Assembly: GCA_964531325.1 (NCBI GenBank)
Contig: CAZHCW010000016.1
Span: forward strand, 1-64,000
DNA from: UTCHB3 sp964531325
GTDB taxonomy: Bacteria; Bacteroidota; Ignavibacteria; Ignavibacteriales; Ignavibacteriaceae
DNA: 64,000 bases
Direction of reading: 5' to 3'
In this document: positions 53,367-61,946 of the stretch, piece by piece
Layout of the letters: the number at the start of each line of letters is the position of its first letter
How positions within the stretch are numbered: the first letter of the stretch is position 1
Position numbers and translations under genes: made by a program
The notes under the pieces: generated by a model
What the model was told of the DNA's origin: nothing
The model's database searches: none
Seen by the model: only the letters and a program-made list of their open reading frames with translations

Positions 53367-53510
53367 AGTCTCAAACACCCCCCAAAAAAAAGCTTAAAAT
53401 AGAGTAACATATAGTTTTTTAACTTCTAAATAATAAAATTAATAATTTCTCTTGGCTATTATTCTTATTTAGACTAAGTTTAAATAACTCTTTAATATTT
53501 TTTTGAGACT
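53367..53510 (+). promoter_or_regulatory. Long-range inverted repeat covering a translation start
   Basis: AGTCTCAAA at 53367-53375 is the exact complement of TTTGAGACT at 53502-53510, which lies 3 bases before the receptor ATG and includes its only purine-rich (GAGA) ribosome-binding stretch. Pairing in the mRNA could hide the start. The 211-bp gap is very AT-rich and holds nothing else I can name. Confidence 0.4.
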
Positions 53511-53513
53511 AAA

Positions 53514-55838
53514 ATGAAAACACTTAACAAATACACTATAACAGTAATATTCTTAACATTTTTTGCAACAAATTATTGTTTACAAGCATTATCCATTGGA
53601 GACCCTGATACTAAAAAATTCACTATTAGTGGTAAAATAGTTGAACACAAATCCGGACTCCCACTCTACGGAGCCAATGTTGTTGTCAACGGAACCATGC
53701 AAGGATGTGCCACCGACCAGGATGGAAATTTTAAGATTGACGGGATCAGGAAAAATGAGGTAAAAATCATTGTTTCCATGATCGGTTATAAATCGGAGAA
53801 TTACACTATAAATTTACTTGAAAAAGAGTCAGGATATAACTTTTCACTGATACCTTCACTTCTCGAAATGGGGACTGTTGTTATTACGGGAACCAATTCG
53901 CGTCAACTTTATGAGGATGCTTCGGTTAAAACTGAAATTGTGACCAAAAAATTGATTCAGCAACAGGGGGCGTGTAATCTCGCTCAGTCTCTTGGACTTC
54001 AAACAGGTGTTATGGTTGAAAACGACTGTAACAACTGTAACTTCACTCAGGTCAGAATTCTCGGTTTTGATGGTAAATATTCCCAGATACTGATTGATGG
54101 TGATCCCGTTGTCAGTTCATTGGGTGGAGTTTATGGCCTTGAACATTACCCTCAAGAAATGATTGAACAGATTGAAATAGTGAAGGGGGGAGGTTCAGCA
54201 CTTTATGGTGCAGGAGCTGTTGCCGGTACAATAAATATGATTACCAAACGGCCGGCATTCAACAGGTCGAGAATTGGTTTCTCGGGTAACTCGGCAGATG
54301 GTTCTTACGACCAACAAATAGGTGCTGTTGCGGAACTCGTCAGCGAATCAGGAAATTCAGGTTTGTTCATTTTTGGTTCAACCCGTTCCAGAGCACCATA
54401 CGACAGGAACAAAGATGGTTTTACCGATCTCGGAAAACTTGACAACGAGACAATTGGAGTTAACAGTTTCTTCCGCTTGTTTGATGGCTCGGAACTTGAC
54501 ATTTCGTTCCACAGGATTTTTGAAGATCGACGGGGAGGTTCCGATATGGAAAAACCGGTTCATGAAGCGAGGGTTGCCGAGTGGACAAAACATTACAAAT
54601 GGGGTGGAAAAATTAAATGGAATCAAAATATTGGAAGCGATTTCAGGTATAGTATAAACTATGCATTCAGTGTGTTAAAAAGAGATTCATATTATGGTGG
54701 ATTAGCAGACGATTCACCCGAGGCCAGGCTTCAGGCGCTTGGATATTACGGATTCTCGGAAAATCCACTTCACACCGGTGGGGCACAATTTCAATTTTTG
54801 ACTTATGGACACAGTTTCACCGGCGGAATACAGTATAATAACGATAAACTGCTTGACCAGAGCGTCTCATCCGCCGCATATTATGTGGATGAAGTATTCG
54901 AAAATCTTGGAGTTTTTATTCAGGATGAATTTTCACTTGGCAAGAACAATGAACTAAATCTTGTAGCAGGTATCAGATTTGATAAACATTCAGCACTCGA
55001 AAACTGGATTCTTTCACCCCGAATAAGTCTGAAATATCAGATTCTTGAATCATTAAAATTCAGAGCCGGTTATACTTCCGGATTTAAGGCTCCTCAAATA
55101 TTTGATGAAGATCTTCATATTTGTGGGCTTGAGGGAACCCAGAGAGTAATCAGAAACGCTGAGGGATTGCGTGAAGAGAGAAGTTCAACTGTAAGTGCAG
55201 GAATTGAATTCCTTGATTTTGTGATGGATATCCCGGTTATGTTGGGTATAACAGCATTTCATACTGATCTGCTTGATGCATATTCAGACGAAATGGTTGC
55301 AAAAGACGGGAATATTGAGTTCTGGAAAAGGATCAACAGTTCTGGTGCTTATGTGAGAGGGCTCGAGATCGACTTTGGGGTTAAACCTGTAAGTAAACTC
55401 GAACTTCGGGCAGGATTAACAATTAAAGAAAATAAATACAATGATCCAACTACTGATTTTAATACCACTCAATTTTTAAGAACTCCTGATAATTTTGGAT
55501 TTGTAAGGATATCATGGGAACTTGAAAACGGATTTAGTTGCTTTGGATCAATGAAATATTCAGGAAGTATGTATGTACCACATGAGATTAAAGTTGACTT
55601 TCAGACAGAGCCGCTTCTTGAGTTAGTGAAGAGTCAATCGTTTGTCGAGTTTGATCTTTCAGTTTCAAAAACAATCGAAATTCTCCCTAAAACAAATACA
55701 ATAATCACAGTTGGAGTAAAAAATCTGACTGATGCATTTCAACCTGATCTCGATTATGGAGTATCAAAAGACCCCGGATATATTTATGGTCCCGGCTCAC
55801 CAAGAACATATTTTGTAAATATTAACCTTAACCTGTAG
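53514..55838 (+). CDS. TonB-dependent outer-membrane receptor
   Basis: A 774-residue protein with a signal peptide (about 1-26), a carboxypeptidase-D-like regulatory domain (about 36-115, ISGKIVEHKSGLPLYGANVVV), a TonB plug (about 130-245) and a 22-strand-type barrel ending in YFVNINLNL. The plug has VENDCNNCNFTQVRILGFDG and KGGGSALYGAGAVAGTINMITKRP, close to receptors for iron-siderophore, haem or cobalamin-like ligands in Bacteroidota. The paired cysteines of the plug are a feature of that group. The ligand cannot be fixed from sequence. It follows the efflux operon with its own leader. Confidence 0.92.
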   Translation: MKTLNKYTITVIFLTFFATNYCLQALSIGDPDTKKFTISGKIVEHKSGLPLYGANVVVNGTMQGCATDQDGNFKIDGIRKNEVKIIVSMIGYKSENYTINLLEKESGYNFSLIPSLLEMGTVVITGTNSRQLYEDASVKTEIVTKKLIQQQGACNLAQSLGLQTGVMVENDCNNCNFTQVRILGFDGKYSQILIDGDPVVSSLGGVYGLEHYPQEMIEQIEIVKGGGSALYGAGAVAGTINMITKRPAFNRSRIGFSGNSADGSYDQQIGAVAELVSESGNSGLFIFGSTRSRAPYDRNKDGFTDLGKLDNETIGVNSFFRLFDGSELDISFHRIFEDRRGGSDMEKPVHEARVAEWTKHYKWGGKIKWNQNIGSDFRYSINYAFSVLKRDSYYGGLADDSPEARLQALGYYGFSENPLHTGGAQFQFLTYGHSFTGGIQYNNDKLLDQSVSSAAYYVDEVFENLGVFIQDEFSLGKNNELNLVAGIRFDKHSALENWILSPRISLKYQILESLKFRAGYTSGFKAPQIFDEDLHICGLEGTQRVIRNAEGLREERSSTVSAGIEFLDFVMDIPVMLGITAFHTDLLDAYSDEMVAKDGNIEFWKRINSSGAYVRGLEIDFGVKPVSKLELRAGLTIKENKYNDPTTDFNTTQFLRTPDNFGFVRISWELENGFSCFGSMKYSGSMYVPHEIKVDFQTEPLLELVKSQSFVEFDLSVSKTIEILPKTNTIITVGVKNLTDAFQPDLDYGVSKDPGYIYGPGSPRTYFVNINLNL

Positions 55839-55850
55839 TTCGCATAATAA

Positions 55851-55885
55851 AAAAAGGCTGTCCGAATTTTTCCGGACAGCCTTTT
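55851..55885. terminator. Bidirectional intrinsic terminator
   Basis: A perfect 11-bp stem, AAGGCTGTCCG at 55854-55864 and CGGACAGCCTT at 55873-55883, with an 8-base loop and A/T runs on both sides, between two convergent genes. Confidence 0.93.
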
Positions 55886-55904
55886 GTAATTTAATTAGCT
55901 TTAA

Positions 55905-56945
55905 TTACGCAGTAACAGTTTCCTGTTCAAGAACTTTTGTAAATTCTCTTGCTTCTCTTCCGATGTGGGCACCTTTATGATAGGCATAACCGGTAATCAG
56001 AGGCATTGCAATGGTAGCTTCTGCATAAACCATTTGTTCATAAACAAGATCAACCTTGCCCCATGAACTGGCTTCTTTAAGAGTGCTTCCTGAGAGTGCT
56101 CCGTCTCTTTCATCTGCCACAGTAACCTGAATTGCATATTTATGCATTGGTGCATCACCTTCAAGAATTTCAGCAGCGACTACGATATCCTGTGTGAAAT
56201 TCTTGGGAACTCCGCCTCCAATCATATAGATTCCGGATTCTCCACTGGCAATTTTGATTTTTGTTAACTCAAGGAAGTCTTTTGCAGCATCAAGTGTAAC
56301 ATGTGACTTTGGATTTTTGGTCTGGTGCATAACAAAACCAAATCCTGCTGAACAATCACTGAACGCAGGAACAAAAATTGGAACATTCTTTTTGTAACAT
56401 GCATAAATTATGCTGTCATCACACTTGGGACCCACAGTATCAAGATATTTTCCAAATTCTTTCAGGTATTCTCTGGAGGAATAAGCACCTGGCTCCATTG
56501 AATCGAATATCTGAGCTGTTGTTTCGTCGCAGATTCTTAATTCATCTTCATCGATATATGTATCATAAATTCTGTCGATGGCAAGTTCTCTTAATTCGGC
56601 ATCATCTACAAACGGAGTACCAATATAATGTTTAAAGCCAAGTGCCTCGAAGAAGTCCTGATCGACCATATTTGCACCGGTTGAGACGATTGCGTCAACC
56701 ATATTGTTCATAACCATGTCGTAAACAACTTTTTTAAGACCTGCAGAGAATAACGATCCGGCTAAAGTAAGAATAACAGAGCAATCTTTATCACGAAGCA
56801 TCATATCATAAATTCTGGCGGCTCTGTTAAGGTTACGAGCCTGGAAAGCCATTTTCTCCATTGCATCTACCAATGGGGCTACATTGTGTTCTTTAATGTC
56901 AATATGTTCAATTACACTGTTCAAGTAATCTGACTTTTGGGACAT
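55905..56945 (-). CDS. Deoxyhypusine-synthase-family protein
   Basis: A 346-residue protein matching deoxyhypusine synthase along its length. NAD-binding stretches such as LAGSLFSAGLKKVV, STGANMVDQD and YMIGGGVPKNF are present, and the lysine that forms the enzyme-imine intermediate is K297 in SSWGKVD. Bacteria lack eIF5A, so the usual target is absent; bacterial members have been connected with homospermidine formation from putrescine. Putrescine should come from aguBA about 10 kb away. An alternative is another spermidine-dependent transferase. It is convergent with the receptor gene and shares its terminator. Confidence 0.88.
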   Translation of the reverse strand: MSQKSDYLNSVIEHIDIKEHNVAPLVDAMEKMAFQARNLNRAARIYDMMLRDKDCSVILTLAGSLFSAGLKKVVYDMVMNNMVDAIVSTGANMVDQDFFEALGFKHYIGTPFVDDAELRELAIDRIYDTYIDEDELRICDETTAQIFDSMEPGAYSSREYLKEFGKYLDTVGPKCDDSIIYACYKKNVPIFVPAFSDCSAGFGFVMHQTKNPKSHVTLDAAKDFLELTKIKIASGESGIYMIGGGVPKNFTQDIVVAAEILEGDAPMHKYAIQVTVADERDGALSGSTLKEASSWGKVDLVYEQMVYAEATIAMPLITGYAYHKGAHIGREAREFTKVLEQETVTA

Positions 56946-57154
56946 TTATTGTGACTCCTTCTGCTGAAGTGTGAAATAAAAAATAATTAACCTGCAATAA
57001 AGTAATATCTTTTAGAAAATACAATCAAATTAGATGAAGCAGGGAATTTTCCTGATGAATTATCAAAATTGTTGTTCCTTAAAAAAAAAATTTGAGAATA
57101 TCTTACAATAGATATTGGAATTCAAATAAATTATTACTAACTTGCGAGAGCATA

Positions 57155-57172
57155 TTGTGATCTATATCAAAA
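57155..57172. promoter_or_regulatory. CRP/FNR-type binding-site candidate
   Basis: TTGTGATCTATATCAAAA holds GTGAT-CTAT-ATCAA, one base from the FNR consensus TTGAT-N4-ATCAA. It lies in the 388-bp divergent gap 56946-57333, which has no gene and no other clear motif. Confidence 0.4.
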
Positions 57173-57333
57173 ACCCCAACTGATGATTTTAATTCATAGT
57201 GATACTTGCAGTTGTCGTTTTAATTTTAAATAGAAATTCTATTTCGGGCGGGATTATAAACAACTTTTCGTCCGGTTTTAATTAAATAAGAATCTAAACA
57301 ACTCATCATCAACAAATTAATTTGAGGCAACAA

Positions 57334-59493
57334 ATGAAAAAATTGTTCCTTGTTGTATTCACCCTTTTCTTTGTAACAGGAATTGCCTGGGCGCAAAACG
57401 GTGCTGAAAAGAATGTAACGGGTAAAACTTACACAACCGCAGAAAAAATGAAAATGGATATGCTTGGCTATCCTGCAACCGATTGGTCACAAGGCAACCC
57501 ACACCATGTAACAGGTATTGTTAAATGGTCACAGGGATTTGAAGACCCAACTTTCCCTCCAACAGGATGGGCAGTTCATGCACTCGATGGTGGAGCCTAT
57601 ACCTGGGAGCGTTATACATCATCACCTCTGTTTGGTTCAGCCTCGGCTGCAGTCAGATGGGAATCCGCATCTCTTGCAAACGATGATTGGCTCGTAACAC
57701 CATCATTCCTCGTTGACGCAGCAGATAAACTTAACTTCTATGGTGTTGGTTCATCTACCTTCCTTGATTCAGTAATTGTGCTTGTATCAACAACCGGCGG
57801 AGTTCCTCCAACAGGATATACCAGAATCGCAGCTTTCAGACCTTTGGCAGCTCCTGCTCAGAGATTTGAAGTTTCACTCTCAGCTTTTGCCGGACAGACA
57901 ATTTATGTTGCGTTCCAGTATAAAGAAACTGATGAATTGAGACTCTATCTTGACAGCATTTATGTTGAAACAGGCGTTCCTAATGATGTTGGTATGGTTT
58001 CACATAATGTTGGTGGCGAAATGAATGCCGGTGCTTTTACACCAATGGCTACTGTAAAGAACTTTGGTTCAGCTACACAGACATTTAATGTTACAATGAC
58101 AATCAACCCCGGTGGCTATACTTCAACAAAGACCGTTACAGGTCTTGCAGCGGATCAGACACAGGATGTAACATTTGATTCATGGACTGCAGGAACAGGT
58201 TCCTTTGTCGGTAAAGCTTACACACAGCTTGCCGGTGATCAGAACCCTGCAAATGATACCTTAAGTCGTACAGCCCTCATTGTTGAATACATTTATGACA
58301 ATGGTCCTCTTGTTACAAATCCGGGTGGTGGTTTTGGTGGTGCAGATCTTTCAGCTCTGCAGGCAACTACACTTAATATTCTTGGATATGGCTCACAACT
58401 TTCAGCCAACAACTGGGTAACAGACGACTTTACCATTCCTGCAAGCGAATCATGGTCAATTGACGCCTTTAAATTCTTCTCATATCAGACAGGTTCAACA
58501 ACAACCTCAACCTACAATGCTGCAAGAGTTGTTATCTATAACGGCAGACCTGACCTCCCAACAAGTACGGTAGTATTTGGTGACGAGACTACTGAAAGAT
58601 ATGTTGGTTCTTCATGGACAAACATGTATCGTGCAACAGATGCTGCTCCAACCGGTAACACCAGACCGATCATGGGTATTCTTGCGAGTGCACCTGTTGT
58701 TCTTGGACCAGGTAACTACTGGGTAATGTACACCCTTGGTGGAACTGGTTCATCAGGTCCATGGGCTCCTCCAATTTCCATTCTTGGAACTTTTGAAACC
58801 GGAAATTCATGGGCAAGACAAGCTGGCACATGGTTGGCTCTCAGAGATTCAGCAACTGGTGCAACTTCCGGATATGCTCAAGGTATTCCATTCAAAATAG
58901 TTGGTACAGTTCAAGCAGTTCCTGTTGAATTGACCTCATTCATCGGTACAGTTATTAAAAACGATGTAACACTGGCTTGGACAACTGCTACAGAGACCAA
59001 TAACATGGGATTTGAAGTTGAGAGAAAATCAGCTACCGGTTCATTTGAAAAAGTTGGATATGTAAGTGGCAATGGTACCACAACACAAGCCAAAGAATAT
59101 GCTTTCATAGATGCAGGAGTTGCTTCAGGCAAATATTCCTACAGACTAAGACAAGTAGATTTCGACGGTACATCTGAATATTCAAATGCAATTGAAGTTG
59201 ATGTTAATGTTCCTTCTGAATACAGCTTGACTCAGAACTTCCCAAATCCATTTAATCCTTCAACCTCAATTCAGTTTGCTCTGAAATCAGATGCAAAAGT
59301 TACCTTGAGATTGTTTGATGCTCTTGGTCAGGAAGTAAGAACAATACTTAACGACAATTATGCTACCGGCAACTATAAAATAGATTTCAACGCTACCGGC
59401 TTAAACAGTGGTGTTTATTTCTATACAATAGATGCTTCAGGTGTTGATGGCAGCAAATTCACTGCTACCAAAAAAATGATACTCATGAAATAA
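57334..59493 (+). CDS. T9SS-exported choice-of-anchor-J protein A
   Basis: A 719-residue protein with a signal peptide (about 1-21, ending AWAQ). Residues about 65-215 are a choice-of-anchor-J / cleaved-adhesin jelly-roll domain (GFEDPTFPPTGW...NDDWLVTPSFLV...AFAGQTIYVAFQY). A CARDB-like domain (about 220-330), another beta domain and an FN3-like stretch (TWTTATETNNMGFEVERK type) follow, then the sorting domain NFPNPFNPSTSIQFALK. I chose ATG 57334 because GAGG lies 6 bp before it; a TTG at 57322 is also in frame. A surface adhesin or carbohydrate-binding role is likely. It has a paralogue directly downstream. Confidence 0.88.
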   Translation: MKKLFLVVFTLFFVTGIAWAQNGAEKNVTGKTYTTAEKMKMDMLGYPATDWSQGNPHHVTGIVKWSQGFEDPTFPPTGWAVHALDGGAYTWERYTSSPLFGSASAAVRWESASLANDDWLVTPSFLVDAADKLNFYGVGSSTFLDSVIVLVSTTGGVPPTGYTRIAAFRPLAAPAQRFEVSLSAFAGQTIYVAFQYKETDELRLYLDSIYVETGVPNDVGMVSHNVGGEMNAGAFTPMATVKNFGSATQTFNVTMTINPGGYTSTKTVTGLAADQTQDVTFDSWTAGTGSFVGKAYTQLAGDQNPANDTLSRTALIVEYIYDNGPLVTNPGGGFGGADLSALQATTLNILGYGSQLSANNWVTDDFTIPASESWSIDAFKFFSYQTGSTTTSTYNAARVVIYNGRPDLPTSTVVFGDETTERYVGSSWTNMYRATDAAPTGNTRPIMGILASAPVVLGPGNYWVMYTLGGTGSSGPWAPPISILGTFETGNSWARQAGTWLALRDSATGATSGYAQGIPFKIVGTVQAVPVELTSFIGTVIKNDVTLAWTTATETNNMGFEVERKSATGSFEKVGYVSGNGTTTQAKEYAFIDAGVASGKYSYRLRQVDFDGTSEYSNAIEVDVNVPSEYSLTQNFPNPFNPSTSIQFALKSDAKVTLRLFDALGQEVRTILNDNYATGNYKIDFNATGLNSGVYFYTIDASGVDGSKFTATKKMILMK

Positions 59494-59499
59494 ATTTCA

Positions 59500-59534
59500 G
59501 GTATTAGGTATTAGGGATTAGGTATTAAGTATTA
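59500..59534 (+). repeat. 7-bp tandem repeat after a stop codon
   Basis: Five gap-free heptamers, GGTATTA, GGTATTA, GGGATTA, GGTATTA, AGTATTA, begin 7 bp after the stop. A related array follows the paralogous gene at 60936. Confidence 0.8.
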
Positions 59535-59565
59535 TTGCCTGATATCAGATTTTAACACTATCATT

Positions 59566-59602
59566 AAAAAGCTGCTCTTGAAAAAGGGCAGCTTTTTTTT
59601 TG
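59566..59602 (+). terminator. Intrinsic terminator
   Basis: AAAGCTGC pairs with GCAGCTTT (core 59571-59575 with 59588-59592), loop TCTTGAAAAAGG, followed by a long T-run. Nearly the same hairpin follows the paralogous gene at 60998. Confidence 0.9.
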
Positions 59603-59747
59603 TTTTGTGGCTTATTTGTAGTAGAAATATTTTCTATATTATTAGTATATTTAAGCAGAAAATTGTAATTTCCATTACGGATAATGTTCAGTTTGTAATA
59701 ACTTATTCAAGAATAACTATCTTTCAATCATTAACAATGAGGTCAAA

Positions 59748-60938
59748 ATGAAACAGTTTTTTCTGTTTGCAGCTTTTCTTTTGTTTGTGGTTACTTCGGT
59801 AAACTCGCAAAATCAAAAAGAATCGATTAAAACGCCAAAAGTCAATCCGGTTGGTACAGTCTTAACTGCAGGACAACCAACGGGATTGGCAGTTTCCTAC
59901 ATAGTTGAGGGCTTTGAGGATACTCTGTTCCCTCCTCCGGGATGGACAGCAACCACAACTCTTGGTACGGTTGTTTGGGAGAGAGAATATGGGTTCGGCC
60001 ACACAGGCAATGCATCTGCATGGGCTAACTACTCAACTCCTTCTAATGAAAAATGGCTAATCACCCCCCAGGTTACGATAGTTGCAGGTGATTCCCTCTC
60101 ATTCTGGATCAGAAGACAATATACTTCGGCATACCCACCCGACAGTCTTTTTATCATGGTTTCAACCACTGATGCAAACATTGCAAGTTTCACCACCACT
60201 GTGGCATCTTATGATGTTGCTAATGGTATTCCTAACGATTGGACAAGATTGGCAGCCTCGTTAAATGCATTTGCAGGCCAGAATATCTTTGTTGCTTTTA
60301 AACACCGCAATACAGATGGTAATGGTTTTAATATGGATGATGTTACTGTAGGTACACAAATTGTACCTGTTGAGCTTGTCTCCTTTACGGCTTCTGTGAT
60401 AAACAACAGTGTAGTATTAAATTGGGCAACAGCCACTGAAACCAATAATATGGGTTTTGAAGTTGAAAGAAAATCAGCCAACAGTGAGTACTCAACAGTT
60501 GCTTTCATCAACGGAAATGGAACGACAACAAGCAGTAAACAATATTCGTTTACTGATGCAGGGCTTGTCTCGGGTAAATATAGCTACAGATTAAAACAAA
60601 TCGATTTTGACGGTAAATTCGTTTATTCAAATGTTGTTGAATCTGATGTTAATGTTCCCGCTGAATACGGTTTATCTCAAAACTTCCCAAATCCATTTAA
60701 CCCTTCAACCTCAATTGAGTTTACACTTAAAGCAGATGCAAAAGTAAACCTGAGATTGTTTGATGCACTTGGACAGGAAATCAGAACTATTGTTAACAAC
60801 AGTTATGCAGCAGGTCAATATAAAATTGACTTCAATGCAGCCGGACTTAACAGCGGTATCTATTTTTATACTCTTGATGCTTCAGGCATCGATGGCAGCA
60901 AATTCACTGCCACCAAAAAAATGATACTGATGAAATAG
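59748..60938 (+). CDS. T9SS-exported choice-of-anchor-J protein B
   Basis: A 396-residue shorter paralogue of the upstream protein. It has a signal peptide (about 1-20), one choice-of-anchor-J domain (about 48-200, GFEDTLFPPPGW...EKWLITPQVTI...AFAGQNIFVAFKHR), the FN3-like stretch NWATATETNNMGFEVERK and the sorting domain NFPNPFNPSTSIEFTLK. The CARDB-like and middle domains of protein A are missing. The last 180 residues of the two proteins are nearly the same in pattern, including the final FTATKKMILMK. Its TAG stop is part of a heptamer repeat. Confidence 0.88.
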   Translation: MKQFFLFAAFLLFVVTSVNSQNQKESIKTPKVNPVGTVLTAGQPTGLAVSYIVEGFEDTLFPPPGWTATTTLGTVVWEREYGFGHTGNASAWANYSTPSNEKWLITPQVTIVAGDSLSFWIRRQYTSAYPPDSLFIMVSTTDANIASFTTTVASYDVANGIPNDWTRLAASLNAFAGQNIFVAFKHRNTDGNGFNMDDVTVGTQIVPVELVSFTASVINNSVVLNWATATETNNMGFEVERKSANSEYSTVAFINGNGTTTSSKQYSFTDAGLVSGKYSYRLKQIDFDGKFVYSNVVESDVNVPAEYGLSQNFPNPFNPSTSIEFTLKADAKVNLRLFDALGQEIRTIVNNSYAAGQYKIDFNAAGLNSGIYFYTLDASGIDGSKFTATKKMILMK

Positions 60939-60970
60939 GTATTAGGTATTAAATATTAGGTATTATATTT
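60936..60970 (+). repeat. 7-bp tandem repeat containing a stop codon
   Basis: Read from the TAG stop: TAGGTAT, TAGGTAT, TAAATAT, TAGGTAT, TATATTT. The same sequence phased by two bases gives GGTATTA units, as at 59500. Confidence 0.75.
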
Positions 60971-60997
60971 TTAATATCTGATACTGAAATTTTTAAT

Positions 60998-61030
60998 AAA
61001 GCTGCTCTTGAGAAGGGGCAGCTTTTTTTA
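60998..61030 (+). terminator. Intrinsic terminator, copy of the one at 59566
   Basis: GCTGC at 61001-61005 pairs with GCAGC at 61018-61022, with AAA before and TTTTTTT after; the loop TCTTGAGAAGGG is almost that of the upstream copy. Confidence 0.88.
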
Positions 61031-61033
61031 TTT

Positions 61034-61050
61034 AACCCGGCTGTCGGGTT
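61034..61050. other. Short hairpin in the intergenic gap
   Basis: AACCCG at 61034-61039 pairs with CGGGTT at 61045-61050. It lies directly after the terminator; the following GGGTTGAACTCC resembles GGGTTGAAACCC at 2294, so it may be a worn copy of that element. The rest of the 60939-61156 gap shows nothing. Confidence 0.35.
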
Positions 61051-61156
61051 GAACTCCAATTTTTGGCGTGGAAGTTAATTGAATAAGTGGTAATTTTGAT
61101 GGCTAAATGGTTAAATTCTGAAACAAATGAGGATGTAATTAAGTTAAATATTTAAG

Positions 61157-61885
61157 ATGAACACTTATATTGAAGAGAAAAGTAATTTCTCAAAATCGTT
61201 TTTTATTTCCCTCACACTTCACATTTTGATTGTGGTTGTTGCTTTTGCAGTTGCAGGCGTTACACCACCGGCAAAATATGGAACTACGACGGTTTTAAAT
61301 ATGGAATTTATGGATGGTGATAATCAGGAAATTAAGCCGGAGACCATCCCTGAGGAAAAACCTGAAGTTAAACCTGTTGAGAGGGAAAATAATGATCCTG
61401 TTTCAGAAAAGGTGAAAGAGAAAACTCCTGAAAAAGTTACAGCCCCTAAAGGTATGATTGCAGGTGCATTTGACGCAGTTGATTCCAATCTTCTGAATCT
61501 TGAATATAAAGAGAGTTCACTCCATGTTAAGATCAGTTATTCAGCAGGATGGACTTTCCTTGACAATAATGAACGATCAAAACTTGATGCAGTCACTTTT
61601 TGGAATCCTAATGTTCCAAATTCCCCATGGGTGCAACTGAAAGTTGTTGACAAATATCTGTTTAGAGAAAGCAGATACAAAACCAAAGAAGAATTTGACA
61701 GTTACACAGCTCACTATAATAGTGAAGAAGAACTTGAGGGAGATGTTAAGTTTGAAGTTTATCTGAGAACTGATTCATCCGAAGACTACATCATAACATT
61801 TCGTGTTAAAGGACGAGATGCTTTCCGACAATACCGCCCCGTATTTATGGCCATGCTTAAAAGTTTTAAGTTTGGTCTCTTTTAA
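61157..61885 (+). CDS. TonB-like anchored protein with PsbP-like C-terminal domain
   Basis: A 242-residue protein. The N-terminus looks like TonB: a short cytosolic part, a membrane helix (about 15-34) with SLTLHILIVVVAF, and a Pro/Glu/Lys linker (about 58-100, PETIPEEKPEVKP). The C-terminal domain (about 105-242) is not the TonB fold; it resembles PsbP/DUF1795-like domains (SYSAGWTFLD near the start, FMAMLKSFKF at the end). So it may span the periplasm but bind something other than a TonB box. It lies 61 bp before gldA. Function unknown. Confidence 0.6.
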   Translation: MNTYIEEKSNFSKSFFISLTLHILIVVVAFAVAGVTPPAKYGTTTVLNMEFMDGDNQEIKPETIPEEKPEVKPVERENNDPVSEKVKEKTPEKVTAPKGMIAGAFDAVDSNLLNLEYKESSLHVKISYSAGWTFLDNNERSKLDAVTFWNPNVPNSPWVQLKVVDKYLFRESRYKTKEEFDSYTAHYNSEEELEGDVKFEVYLRTDSSEDYIITFRVKGRDAFRQYRPVFMAMLKSFKFGLF

Positions 61886-61946
61886 AACATTGATATAAAC
61901 CCAAAGTCTGACTAAATTTAGGTTTATCATTTTTTAAATTCCCATA

